Shown here piece after piece: positions 1-8,528 of a stretch of 43,871 nt of DNA; position 1 is the first letter of the stretch; the number at the start of each line of letters is the position of its first letter. This DNA comes from Phycisphaeraceae bacterium (GTDB taxonomy: Bacteria > Planctomycetota > Phycisphaerae > Phycisphaerales > Phycisphaeraceae), in NCBI GenBank assembly GCA_002704825.1, contig PAIY01000054.1, forward strand, positions 1 through 43,871. Reading direction: 5' to 3'. The notes below the pieces were generated by a model that was given only the letters and a program-made list of their open reading frames with translations, was not told the DNA's origin and did no database searches. The position numbers were made by a program, and so were the translations under genes.

Positions 1-715
1 CTATTTATGTACAGATGGGCTGCCCATTGATCAGTCACCACTTTATCAGGGGCAGGTAAACGCAAACTCAGAGTTTATTGACAGGGATCCACGATTAGAT
101 GCTATTATCGTTCAAAAAGGAGAACAATACCTTCTTGAAGCAGCATCTACTGATTATGCCCCAGATCCTTACCAACCGACAATAGCTTCGGCAACAGGTT
201 ATCGCGTTGAAAAGTACGTCGATGTTAATGGGTATTTCCTTGACCATATTATTATGCGGTATGGTGAAGTGCTATTAAACTATGCAGAAGCTGTTTATGA
301 ACTAAATGATGCAATCAGTGATGCAGACCTGGATCTGTCTATCAACTTGTTGAGAGACAGAGTAGGAATGCCTGATCTGACCAATGCTTTCGTTACTGGA
401 AACGGATTGAATATGCGGGATGAGATACGAAGGGAACGACGTATTGAGTTGGCCATGGAAGGTGCCAGGTATGATGACCTTCTTAGATGGAAAATAGCAG
501 AAACTGAACTACCCAAAGCACTTGAGGGTGTAAGGTTTTTCAATGCAGAATATGTAAATACTGATGTGACTTCATTGGTACTTACAACCGACAGTGTATT
601 GGTTGGAGAAGCCGCTTCTCAGAGAAGTTTTGATCCAAGTAAGCAATATTTGTGGCCGATACCATTGAATCAGATTTCAATTAATCAAAATTTGGAACAA
701 AACCCGAACTGGTAG
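1..715 (+). CDS. SusD/RagB-family outer-membrane glycan-binding lipoprotein, C-terminal part
   Basis: The reading frame is already open at base 2, so the N-terminus, signal peptide and lipobox lie outside the window; about 237 residues remain. The C-terminal part is typical of SusD/RagB: a stretch reading RYGEVLLNYAEAVYEL, then RRERRIELAMEGARYDDLLRW, then a terminal WPIP followed by QNPNW. Family knowledge: SusD proteins are surface lipoproteins that form the lid of a SusC TonB-dependent transporter and bind the imported oligosaccharide. A hairpin terminator follows directly. Because a second complete SusC/SusD pair lies at 19078-24086, this copy belongs to an adjacent PUL or to a second transporter of the same PUL. 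The ATG at 254 is an internal methionine, not the start. Confidence 0.93.
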   Translation, partial: YLCTDGLPIDQSPLYQGQVNANSEFIDRDPRLDAIIVQKGEQYLLEAASTDYAPDPYQPTIASATGYRVEKYVDVNGYFLDHIIMRYGEVLLNYAEAVYELNDAISDADLDLSINLLRDRVGMPDLTNAFVTGNGLNMRDEIRRERRIELAMEGARYDDLLRWKIAETELPKALEGVRFFNAEYVNTDVTSLVLTTDSVLVGEAASQRSFDPSKQYLWPIPLNQISINQNLEQNPNW

Positions 716-738
716 GCTGCTACCTCTTAACAACAATA

Positions 739-773
739 ACACAGGTTCACAAATTTTTGTGGACCTGTGTTTT
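739..773 (+). terminator. Strong hairpin terminator after the left-edge susD
   Basis: Two 15-base arms (739-753 and 756-770) pair with a single G-U wobble around a 2-base loop, and a T-rich run follows (768-773). It sits 24 bases after the SusD stop and ends only about 10 bases before the sulfatase ATG at 783, so it could act as a partial terminator or attenuator rather than a clean operon end. Confidence 0.8.
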
Positions 774-782
774 ATCTAGCTT

Positions 783-2432
783 ATGGGATCGAAATTAATT
801 TTCATTTCAAATTCTTCATGGACCATTTTAATGGCCATGTGTTTGGTTTTGGCTTGTCAACTAAAAGAGATCAAAACTGACAAACCCAATATTATTCTTA
901 TTCTGGCTGATGATATGGGGTATTCGGATATTGGTTGTTACGGTGGAGAGATTCAAACACCAGTACTCGATGGCCTGGCTGAAAAAGGTATCAGGTTTTC
1001 CCAGTTTTACAACGCAGCCCGGTGCTGTCCAACCAGAGCTTCTTTGCTGACAGGCTTATATCAGGTAGAAACCGGAATTGGATGGATGGTTGGCAATTTG
1101 GGATATCCTGGATATGAAGGTTACCTCAATCAACAATGTGTGACCATTGCAGAGGCACTAAAGAGGGGAGGATATAGAACCTATATGACTGGTAAATGGC
1201 ATCTGGGTGAGGAAGAGTTTAGTCGACCTATAACACGCGGATTTGACAAATTCTACGGGACATTAAATGGCGCAGGTAGTTACTTTAACCCAGAGTCATT
1301 GATGAATGATGAAACCCCTGTAAGTGTTGAGTCCCCGGAATACTATTATACGGATGCCATTAGTGATACAGCTGTTCAATTCATTAGAAAGCATAATCAG
1401 GAGATGGAGCACGATCCATTCTTTATGTATGTGGCTTACACGGCACCACATTGGCCCCTGCATGCGCCGGAAAAGGAGATCAAAAGATACGATGGAGTCT
1501 ATGAAAATGGTTGGGATGATATTCGGGAAGCAAGGTACCAAAGAATGATAGCGATGGGGTTGATAGATCCTGAGTGGGATATGACGCCTAGAGATAATGG
1601 GGTAGTGCCATGGGAAGACGAAGGAAATAAGGAATGGAGAGAACGAAGTATGCAAGTGTACGCTGCCCAAATAGATATTATGGATCAGGGGATTGGAAGA
1701 ATTGTGGATGAGTTGAAGCGATCAAAGCAGTTAGACAATACCCTGATTATGTTTTTATCAGATAATGGCGGTTGTTCCAATGAATTGATAAACCCAAAAT
1801 GGATGAAACTTCCTGATACGGCCATCAATGGGAAGCCTATGAAAAAAGGGAGTAACCCATCCATTATGCCAGGAGCACCAGAAACCTATGCTGCCTATGG
1901 GCTGCCGTGGGCTAATACAAGTAATACTCCTTTTCGTGAATACAAAATATGGACTCATGAGGGCGGTATAGCCACACCGTTTATAGCACATTTTCCAAAA
2001 GCAATTAAATCAACAAATACTATCGTTCATCAGCCGGCTCATATCATTGATGTCATGGCTACTTGCCTGGATGTTACAGGAGTTGCATACCCTGATAGTT
2101 TAGATGGAAATATGATCAGACCTATGAGAGGTAAGAGCCTTTTACCGGTATTTCAGGGGTCAGAGCTACCTGTTCATAATGAAGATATTCTTTTCTGGGA
2201 ACACACTGGGAAAAGGGCAGCCAGAAAAGGCAAATGGAAAATCGTCTCCTTATCAGGTAAAGACTGGGAGTTATATGATATGGAGAAGGATAGAACGGAG
2301 TTGAATGACTTGAGTCAGGATTTTCCGGAAAAGTTGCAGGAATTAGCAAATGCTTATGATCAATGGGCAGAAGAGAATGGAGTACTATCTTATGAGGAGT
2401 GGTATGAAGCAAGACATAATAAAAGGGAATAA
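783..2432 (+). CDS. S1-family (formylglycine) sulfatase, lipoprotein
   Basis: This 549-aa protein is an arylsulfatase-type enzyme predicted to hydrolyse sulfate esters on a polysaccharide or its oligosaccharides. The S1 signature C-x-P-x-R appears as CCPTR, with Cys81 as the residue expected to be matured to formylglycine. Metal and active-site motifs are present: LADDMG (Asp43/Asp44), GKWH (Lys138/His140), APHW (His223) and SDNGG (Asp327/Asn328). The N-terminus has a hydrophobic segment ending in LVLAC, a lipobox with Cys25, so it is probably a periplasmic or outer-membrane lipoprotein. Maturation needs an anaerobic or FGE-type activating enzyme, which is not in this window. It is the only sulfatase seen here and opens the tightly packed gene run to 14970. 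Substrate regiochemistry cannot be read from the sequence. Confidence 0.95.
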   Translation: MGSKLIFISNSSWTILMAMCLVLACQLKEIKTDKPNIILILADDMGYSDIGCYGGEIQTPVLDGLAEKGIRFSQFYNAARCCPTRASLLTGLYQVETGIGWMVGNLGYPGYEGYLNQQCVTIAEALKRGGYRTYMTGKWHLGEEEFSRPITRGFDKFYGTLNGAGSYFNPESLMNDETPVSVESPEYYYTDAISDTAVQFIRKHNQEMEHDPFFMYVAYTAPHWPLHAPEKEIKRYDGVYENGWDDIREARYQRMIAMGLIDPEWDMTPRDNGVVPWEDEGNKEWRERSMQVYAAQIDIMDQGIGRIVDELKRSKQLDNTLIMFLSDNGGCSNELINPKWMKLPDTAINGKPMKKGSNPSIMPGAPETYAAYGLPWANTSNTPFREYKIWTHEGGIATPFIAHFPKAIKSTNTIVHQPAHIIDVMATCLDVTGVAYPDSLDGNMIRPMRGKSLLPVFQGSELPVHNEDILFWEHTGKRAARKGKWKIVSLSGKDWELYDMEKDRTELNDLSQDFPEKLQELANAYDQWAEENGVLSYEEWYEARHNKRE

Positions 2433-2439
2433 TAGAAGG

Positions 2440-3903
2440 ATGAAAGGACAAACAATATTTAGTCAAATGATTTTGAATCGTAAGGTATTAGTAATTGTCT
2501 TGATGACTTTGACTTTGATGGCAACTGGTCAAAAAATGAATCTTGAGGTTGTATCCGATTTCAATATTGGGACCACCCTGGGACAACTTCGGGCCGTGCC
2601 GGTTCAGCTTACCGAAAGTAATCGTGCTTTATTGTTTGTTTACTCCGAAGAAAAGGACGTTGATCCCTACGTGAAGATGTTCTTTTTACCTAAACATACA
2701 TTAAAATTGGCCTTATTTACTATGGAGGGTAGAATGCTTTGGAAGAAGGAAATGCCAGAGTCCTTGCTACCCGGTACCTGGTTTAGTCCGGTTTATCCGA
2801 TGGATATGAATGGTGACGGAACTGATGAGATCTATTTAACAAATAATACGGATCCTGACCACCCATTTAACCCCACTACTTATGTGCTTGAGAAACTGGA
2901 TGTAAAAACTGGTGAGACGCTCACCCAGCAGCCATGGAAACCCTTAGGAATAAATCATCGGTTAAGCCATCAGTTTCGGTATTTCATCTTTGGTGGACAA
3001 GTGGATGGAAAGTCTGTTTTAGTGACTGCCACAGGAACATATTCTGATATGCGGTTGCAAAGCTGGGATTCGGAGTTTAATCTTCTGTGGGAGTTGGAAA
3101 TACCTAATGATAAGGATGGAGCAAGAGGAAGTCATATGACAGCAGTGTTTGATTTGGATGGAGACGGGAATGATGAATTCATGTGGGGAGAGCGCTGCAT
3201 TGAAATGGCTTCGGGAAAATACAAATTCATTGCTGACAGAGAAGAGTATTGGGGACATTCTGATGTAGTTCAACCTGTCTGGAACAGAAAGGAAAAAAGT
3301 TGGTATATCTATACTTGCCGGGAGACGGGAAAATTTAGTCCAAGGGTCGTCTTATATGATGCGAAGGGTAATCGTGTTTGGAGTGACCTGGAGGAAGGAC
3401 ATATGGACATGGGCTGGTGTGGTATGTTGGGAGAAGAAGGAGCTCCAGTTAGTATGAGTATCAGGATTGGTCATAAAGTGGCTGGTCCCGACGGCTTTAT
3501 CCGGTCTGATTATGATGCATTCATCTATGATACTTTTTCAGGGAAAAGGATTGATCCGCCGTACCCTGTGTTTTCTACCTTGCCGGTTGATTTAAACGGA
3601 GATGGGATCCACGAATTGATCTGTGCCGTAGGTGAACAGGGAGATGGGAATTTTTATGACAATAAAGGGAATATTCTCGGCAAAGCTGGCAAAGAAGCAC
3701 ATGTAGCGATGGCTTCTAAATTTTTGGATCTTCCTGGTGAACAGGTTTTACTTTATTTCCCTGATGGCAGGATTCAGATATGGGCGGATAAAAATGCCAA
3801 AGACAATAAACGAGCAAAAGCGCGCTATGCGTCTTCTTTCTACAAAGTAAATCAAAAACTGACAGCAGCAGGATATAATATAGTCAACCTGGGAGGACTT
3901 TAA
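2440..3903 (+). CDS. Secreted FG-GAP-type beta-propeller protein, candidate polysaccharide lyase
   Basis: I chose the start at 2440, 7 bases after the sulfatase stop, because it gives a signal peptide (MILNRKVLVIVLMTLTLMA within the first 31 residues); 2467 is an alternative, and the upstream ATG at 2350 would overlap the sulfatase. The mature protein repeats calcium-binding DxDGDG-type loops: DMNGDGTDE (122-130), DLDGDGNDE (238-246) and DLNGDG (384-389), as in the beta-propellers of rhamnogalacturonan lyases (PL11) and ulvan lyases (PL24/PL25). An NHRLSH stretch (His173, His177) and several conserved Tyr/Arg could form a lyase active site, but I cannot assign the family. The setting between a sulfatase and GH28 genes supports a role in cleaving a uronate-containing polymer. 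It could instead be a binding protein. Confidence 0.7.
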   Translation: MKGQTIFSQMILNRKVLVIVLMTLTLMATGQKMNLEVVSDFNIGTTLGQLRAVPVQLTESNRALLFVYSEEKDVDPYVKMFFLPKHTLKLALFTMEGRMLWKKEMPESLLPGTWFSPVYPMDMNGDGTDEIYLTNNTDPDHPFNPTTYVLEKLDVKTGETLTQQPWKPLGINHRLSHQFRYFIFGGQVDGKSVLVTATGTYSDMRLQSWDSEFNLLWELEIPNDKDGARGSHMTAVFDLDGDGNDEFMWGERCIEMASGKYKFIADREEYWGHSDVVQPVWNRKEKSWYIYTCRETGKFSPRVVLYDAKGNRVWSDLEEGHMDMGWCGMLGEEGAPVSMSIRIGHKVAGPDGFIRSDYDAFIYDTFSGKRIDPPYPVFSTLPVDLNGDGIHELICAVGEQGDGNFYDNKGNILGKAGKEAHVAMASKFLDLPGEQVLLYFPDGRIQIWADKNAKDNKRAKARYASSFYKVNQKLTAAGYNIVNLGGL

Positions 3904-3917
3904 TAGGAGGATCAGTC

Positions 3918-3953
3918 ATGAGGGAGGTTTCTCTGCAGTTAAACAACAAATGA
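3918..3953 (+). other. Possible 11-codon leader ORF with strong Shine-Dalgarno, overlapping the next start
   Basis: A TAGGAGG sequence (3904-3910) lies 7 bases before an ATG at 3918 that encodes MREVSLQLNNK and stops at 3951-3953, overlapping the GH28 start codon as ATGA. Strong Shine-Dalgarno sites are uncommon in this phylum, and other genes here lack one. It may couple translation of the next gene or be the remnant of a different start. No homology can be judged at this length. Confidence 0.25.
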
Positions 3954-5500
3954 TAGGTACCAGAATTATGCAACATACAGCTAGAATAGTAGCAAACAAT
4001 AAAATAAAAATACTGTTACTGGCTTTCATTGTCACCGTAATCATTCCTCCAGGTAAGTCACAGATCAAGACATACAACATCGAGGATTATGGTGCAGTAG
4101 GGGATGCTGTTACCCTGAACACAAACAGTATTCAGAAAGCCATAGATGAATGTGCCAAAAATGGTGGCGGAACGGTATATGTTCCTTCAGGTAAGTTCTT
4201 GACTGGTACGTTGATCCTCCAGGATAATATTCATCTTTTCCTGGAAAGTGGAGCTGTATTATTAGGTAGTACTGAACATAAGGATTACCCTAGACAGCCG
4301 CTGCCAGTTTACAGATCTCAAAAAGATCCCGGAGGGTGGTATGCCCTGATTTATGCAGAAGGGACTTCCGATATATCAATAACCGGGTTTGGAACCATTG
4401 ATGGACAGGGTGCGGACCAGAAGCCACAACCGGAACTCCTGAGAGGTGATCGGGATGGACGTCCAAGAAATATACTCTTTATCTCATGTCAAAATATAAG
4501 GGTAGAAGGCATCACGATGATGAATTCCGGAATATGGAATCAGCATTATCTGAACTGTGAAGATGTGATGATTGATAATATTAAAGTTTACAATCATTCA
4601 AACAGAAACAATGATGCCATTGATATTGATGGGTGCAGGAGGGTGACTATTTCCAATTCAATCTTTGATTCGGACGATGATGGCATCACTTTAAAAAGTA
4701 CAGGAAGTGCCCCGACAGAAGATGTTACCATCACCAATTGTGTTGTCTCTAGTTTTTGTAATGCCATCAAGGCTGGAACCGAATCCACAGGTGGGTTTAG
4801 AAATATCAATATTAATAATTGTGTGATCAAACCAAGTCGGTATCCTTCAAAACCCATTTATGGAACATCAAAAGGCATTACGGGTATCTCCCTGGAGATT
4901 GTTGATGGTGGTATCATGGAAGGGATCAGTATTAGCAATGTGACGATTGAGGGGACAGAATGTCCATTGTATATCCGCCTTGGAAACAGAGGAAGAAAAC
5001 ATACTAAAGATGCACCGGAACCCTCGGTTGGGAAAATGAAGAATATTTCTATTAGCAACCTGACCGCTTATAACACAGGTAATTTTTCAAATTCGATCAC
5101 TGCTATTCCGGGTAGTTATATCGAAAATGTAATACTTAACAATGTCCAAATAAGGAATACTGGTGGACTTCGTGAAGGGGACTTCATTACAAGTCACCTG
5201 GAGGTTCCGGAAAAGGAAAAAGCTTATCCTCAGCCTACGGTTTGGGGTAATCTTCCATCATCAGTTTTATTTGTCAGACATGTCAAAAATTTCATTATTG
5301 GCGACCTTATTTTCAGTAGTGATCAAGAGGATCCAAGGGTTCCAATAATCGCTGTAGATGTGAAAAATCTTTCTATAGGAACAGCCCTCTATTCTGGTGG
5401 GTCTACGAGTTCAAATTATGCTTTGTTGGATGGGGTTGATAACCATGAAATAAAGAGGCCTGTCGGGTGGAGTGAAAATATTTTTAGTGAAATAGAATAA
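3950..5500 (+). CDS. GH28-family beta-helix glycosidase (polygalacturonase-like), atypical active site
   Basis: This 516-aa exported enzyme has a hydrophobic N-terminal segment (about residues 20-37, signal peptide) and the GH28 start pattern YNIEDYGAVGD, followed by parallel beta-helix repeats. The conserved N-x-D element is NNDAIDIDG (residues 220-228) and the acidic pair region is DSDDDG (240-245), which supply the general acid and base aspartates of the family. The histidine of the canonical GHG motif is missing; its place reads SFCNAIKAGTES. This pattern is shared by a GH28 branch I recall from Bacteroidota PULs, so it is not necessarily inactive. GH28 enzymes hydrolyse alpha-galacturonide linkages in homogalacturonan or rhamnogalacturonan by inversion. 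The gene is followed 15 bases later by a second GH28. The ATG at 3968 is an alternative start. Confidence 0.85.
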   Translation: MIGTRIMQHTARIVANNKIKILLLAFIVTVIIPPGKSQIKTYNIEDYGAVGDAVTLNTNSIQKAIDECAKNGGGTVYVPSGKFLTGTLILQDNIHLFLESGAVLLGSTEHKDYPRQPLPVYRSQKDPGGWYALIYAEGTSDISITGFGTIDGQGADQKPQPELLRGDRDGRPRNILFISCQNIRVEGITMMNSGIWNQHYLNCEDVMIDNIKVYNHSNRNNDAIDIDGCRRVTISNSIFDSDDDGITLKSTGSAPTEDVTITNCVVSSFCNAIKAGTESTGGFRNININNCVIKPSRYPSKPIYGTSKGITGISLEIVDGGIMEGISISNVTIEGTECPLYIRLGNRGRKHTKDAPEPSVGKMKNISISNLTAYNTGNFSNSITAIPGSYIENVILNNVQIRNTGGLREGDFITSHLEVPEKEKAYPQPTVWGNLPSSVLFVRHVKNFIIGDLIFSSDQEDPRVPIIAVDVKNLSIGTALYSGGSTSSNYALLDGVDNHEIKRPVGWSENIFSEIE

Positions 5501-5515
5501 AAAGGAAACAACCAA

Positions 5516-7099
5516 ATGTTTATAAAGATCCAAGTGTTTATCCTGTCAGTAACTTTATTTCTGATCCAGGGTATTTCGAGTCATGCCGAACCCTTTCTAA
5601 ATGTTCTGGAAGTGGGAGCAGTAAATGATGGGAATTTCAAAAATACCGAAGTCATTAAGAAAGCAATCAATATGGCTGCGGAGAGTGGAGGAGGTACAGT
5701 CTATTTTCCTGCAGGTAACTACCTAACAGGTCCCATTCATATGAAGAGTAACATTACCCTATATATAGATGCAGGTGCAACCATTAAATTCAGTGAAGAC
5801 TTTGATGACTATCTTCCAATGGTTCCTACCAGGTTTCAGGGGATTAATTGTAATGGGTTTTCGCCACTTATCTATGGGTATGAGGTAGAAAATGTCTCCA
5901 TTATTGGACAGGGAACAGTAGATGGTCAGGGTGATATTTGGCAAAAGACCATCAAAGAACTGAAGAGGAAGAATCGGGCTGGTATTGAAGTCCCACTCAA
6001 CAAATGGCAAGAGATCTATTTAAAGGAAAATCCGGGTATAAAGAATCCTGATCAATCAGGGTTTCAACGACCGCTATTTATTCAATTTTTCAATAGTTCT
6101 AACATCAAAATCAGAGACATAAACATTAAAAATTCACCATTCTGGACTGTTCATTTTGTAAACTGTGAAAATGTACTTGCAGATGGCCTTTATATAAAAA
6201 ATCCGGAAGAGTCGTCTAATACGGATGGCATTAATCCCGAATCAAGTCAAAATGTAACTATATCAAATTGTGTAATTGATGTAGGTGATGATTGCATCAC
6301 CATTAAGTCAGGAAAAGGAAAAGAAGCCAGAGATAATTATAAGCCTTCGAAAAACATTCAAATTTTGAATTGCACTATGCTCCATGGGGCCGGAGGGGTA
6401 GCGATCGGCAGTGAGATGTCAGCAGGAGTCGAGAATGTGGTGATCAGTAACTGTCTGATCCAAAACACAGGTAAAGGAATTCATATTAAGACCAATCGGG
6501 AACGAGGAGGGTATGTGAAGAATGTGAGGGTCAGCAATGTGATTATCAAAGATATTTTACATTGCCATGATAAGGTACCTGCAGGCATCCATCTCAATGC
6601 CATGTACTATTTGAGAGACTCCATTGAATACAAGCCTGTTTCCGAAAGCACACCAGTACTAAAGAACCTCCATTTCTCAAACATTACCCTTTCCGACGTG
6701 GAATACCCTTTCTATCTGTATGGTCTTGGTGAACAAAGCATTGAGGACGTCACCTTCTCAGATATTGATATCCGATCTAATTCCGGGATTCATCTAAAAT
6801 ATGTTGATGGAGTGATGCTTAATAATATCTCCATGGAATCAGACCAGAAGCAGGTGTTGATTTCAGAACAGGTAAAGAGGCTTAGGATAAAAGATTTTTA
6901 CTCAAAAGAGTCAAGGGGTAAGAACATAACTCTTAAGGAGAATAAAGATGTCGACATTTCAATAAGTACCGGGTTCCCTGAAGATCTGGTCATTAAGGGA
7001 AAGACCACATTAAATGTGAATATCAGGGGAAAGTCAACTGATGCAATGAATATTAAGGTTGAAGAAGGACTATCAAACGAGGTATCTCTACCTCAGTAA
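5516..7099 (+). CDS. GH28-family glycosidase (polygalacturonase/rhamnogalacturonan hydrolase type)
   Basis: This 527-aa protein has a clean signal peptide (about residues 1-24, ending SSHA) and a pectin-lyase-like beta-helix. All main GH28 motifs are visible: NTDG (235-238), GDD (Asp258/Asp259), a His-containing HGAGG (His290) followed by AIGSE, and a GIHIKTNR stretch in the place of the RIK substrate-binding motif. Family knowledge: these residues support inverting hydrolysis of alpha-1,4-galacturonic acid or galacturonate-rhamnose linkages. The first residues after the signal (LNVLEVGAVNDG) are the usual GH28 start. The last ~90 residues continue as extra beta-strand repeats. Exo or endo action and exact linkage cannot be decided by eye. 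It is canonical, in contrast to the GH28 upstream. Confidence 0.92.
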   Translation: MFIKIQVFILSVTLFLIQGISSHAEPFLNVLEVGAVNDGNFKNTEVIKKAINMAAESGGGTVYFPAGNYLTGPIHMKSNITLYIDAGATIKFSEDFDDYLPMVPTRFQGINCNGFSPLIYGYEVENVSIIGQGTVDGQGDIWQKTIKELKRKNRAGIEVPLNKWQEIYLKENPGIKNPDQSGFQRPLFIQFFNSSNIKIRDINIKNSPFWTVHFVNCENVLADGLYIKNPEESSNTDGINPESSQNVTISNCVIDVGDDCITIKSGKGKEARDNYKPSKNIQILNCTMLHGAGGVAIGSEMSAGVENVVISNCLIQNTGKGIHIKTNRERGGYVKNVRVSNVIIKDILHCHDKVPAGIHLNAMYYLRDSIEYKPVSESTPVLKNLHFSNITLSDVEYPFYLYGLGEQSIEDVTFSDIDIRSNSGIHLKYVDGVMLNNISMESDQKQVLISEQVKRLRIKDFYSKESRGKNITLKENKDVDISISTGFPEDLVIKGKTTLNVNIRGKSTDAMNIKVEEGLSNEVSLPQ

Positions 7100-7120
7100 A
7101 CGACGAAAGAATTAATACTA

Positions 7121-8515
7121 ATGAAACTAAAATTCATAATTACCTTTAGTTGTATCTTAATATCGGGTTGGCTCCGAGCCGAAGTTGAGTTACCGTCTAT
7201 TTTTGGAGATCATATGGTCTTGCAGCGGAATAGCAATGCAGCTCTTTGGGGAAAGGCAGATGCCAAGACTGAAGTCAGTATCATAACCTCCTGGGATGAT
7301 AGGAAATACATAAAGGAATCAGATAAGAATGGAAATTGGAAGATAGAATTGGCTACACCTAATGCCGGGGGTCCCTACTCAATTTCTATTAAAAATCAGG
7401 GCGTCACTATCAAATTAAAAGACGTTCTTATTGGAGAAGTTTGGGTGTGTGCCGGACAGTCTAATATGGCCATGGCCATGAAGGGGCTAAAGAATCAACC
7501 AATACTTGGTGCGAATAGGGAGGTGGCTGTCTCTACCAATGAAAATATCAGATTATTCAATATTGGGAATGATATCAGTGATGCTCCACTCAGCGATTTC
7601 AAAGGGCAATGGAAGGAATGTGTTCCTCAGCATGTTGTTCAATTCAGTGCAGTAGCCTACTACTATGGTAAGTTACTCAATGAAGCATTGGATATTCCTG
7701 TAGGCTTAATCACCACTTGTCGGGGAGGGACTAAGATTGAACCGTGGATAAGTGGAAATACGATTAATGAATTCGAATTCATTGCTAAAAATGAAAAAGA
7801 AGGATGGTACGGCAGAAAACCATCCAGTTTATACAATGCCATGGTCCATCCAATGGTGGGATATTCAATTAGTGGGGTTATTTGGTATCAGGGAGAATCT
7901 AATATGCAAAAGCCCAATCAATATGAACAGCTACTACCGGGCTTGATCAGGGATTGGAGAGCTGAATGGGGAATTGGAGATTTTGGTTTTTACTATGTCC
8001 AGATTGCTCCATTTAATTACGGAGAGCCAGGAAACTCAGCATTTATCAGGGATGCGATGCGTAAGGTTTCCTTACAGAAAATACCCAATATTGGAATGGT
8101 AAGCCTCATGGACATTGGTGAACAGAATAATATTCATATAGCAGATAAGAAAACGGTTGGCGAACGGTTGGCTTTCCTGGCACTAAACAAAACCTATGGG
8201 TTATCCGGAATTGAGTATTCAGGACCGGTCTTGAGGGAAATGGTAGCTGAAGGTAAGTTGTTGAAGCTTTACTTTGATCATGCGGAAAACGGATTGACAT
8301 CCTATGGAAAGCCATTGACTCAATTTGAAATTGCTGGCAAAAACAAACGCTACTTCAGGGCAAAGGCGATTATTACAAGAGAGGGCGTTTTATTGCAGGC
8401 AGATAGAGTTGAAGAACCTGTTTCGGTGAGATATGCTTTTGAAGATTTTGTAGTTGGAGAACTCTTTAATACCCAAGGTTTGCCGGCTTCATCATTTTGG
8501 ATCGAAAACCAATAA
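7121..8515 (+). CDS. SASA/DUF303-type SGNH carbohydrate acetylesterase (first of two paralogues)
   Basis: This 464-aa secreted protein has a signal peptide ending near residue 20 and begins with the LPSIFGDHMVLQR opening typical of sialate O-acetylesterase-like enzymes. The SGNH nucleophile motif is GQSNM (Ser114), the oxyanion/second block is WYQGESN (Glu259), and the late block has DIGE followed by His339. Family knowledge: in PULs these enzymes remove acetyl groups from plant or algal polysaccharides, while true sialate esterase activity is only one branch. The paralogue at 11986-13383 matches it along its whole length. The residue after the catalytic His is Ile (IHIADK) where the paralogue has the commoner Pro (IHPAQK). 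The gene fits a locus attacking an acetylated, GH28-cleavable polymer. Confidence 0.9.
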   Translation: MKLKFIITFSCILISGWLRAEVELPSIFGDHMVLQRNSNAALWGKADAKTEVSIITSWDDRKYIKESDKNGNWKIELATPNAGGPYSISIKNQGVTIKLKDVLIGEVWVCAGQSNMAMAMKGLKNQPILGANREVAVSTNENIRLFNIGNDISDAPLSDFKGQWKECVPQHVVQFSAVAYYYGKLLNEALDIPVGLITTCRGGTKIEPWISGNTINEFEFIAKNEKEGWYGRKPSSLYNAMVHPMVGYSISGVIWYQGESNMQKPNQYEQLLPGLIRDWRAEWGIGDFGFYYVQIAPFNYGEPGNSAFIRDAMRKVSLQKIPNIGMVSLMDIGEQNNIHIADKKTVGERLAFLALNKTYGLSGIEYSGPVLREMVAEGKLLKLYFDHAENGLTSYGKPLTQFEIAGKNKRYFRAKAIITREGVLLQADRVEEPVSVRYAFEDFVVGELFNTQGLPASSFWIENQ

Positions 8516-8528
8516 TAACCTCTTAAAA

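Noticed and set aside
2350..2439. Upstream start for the beta-propeller gene at 2350
   Set aside because: It would overlap the sulfatase by 83 bases and place the signal peptide 30 residues further in; the ATG at 2440 gives a proper signal.
8454..8528. Upstream start for the GH28-like gene at 8454
   Set aside because: It overlaps the acetylesterase gene and adds a non-signal segment before the clear signal peptide that starts at 8529.
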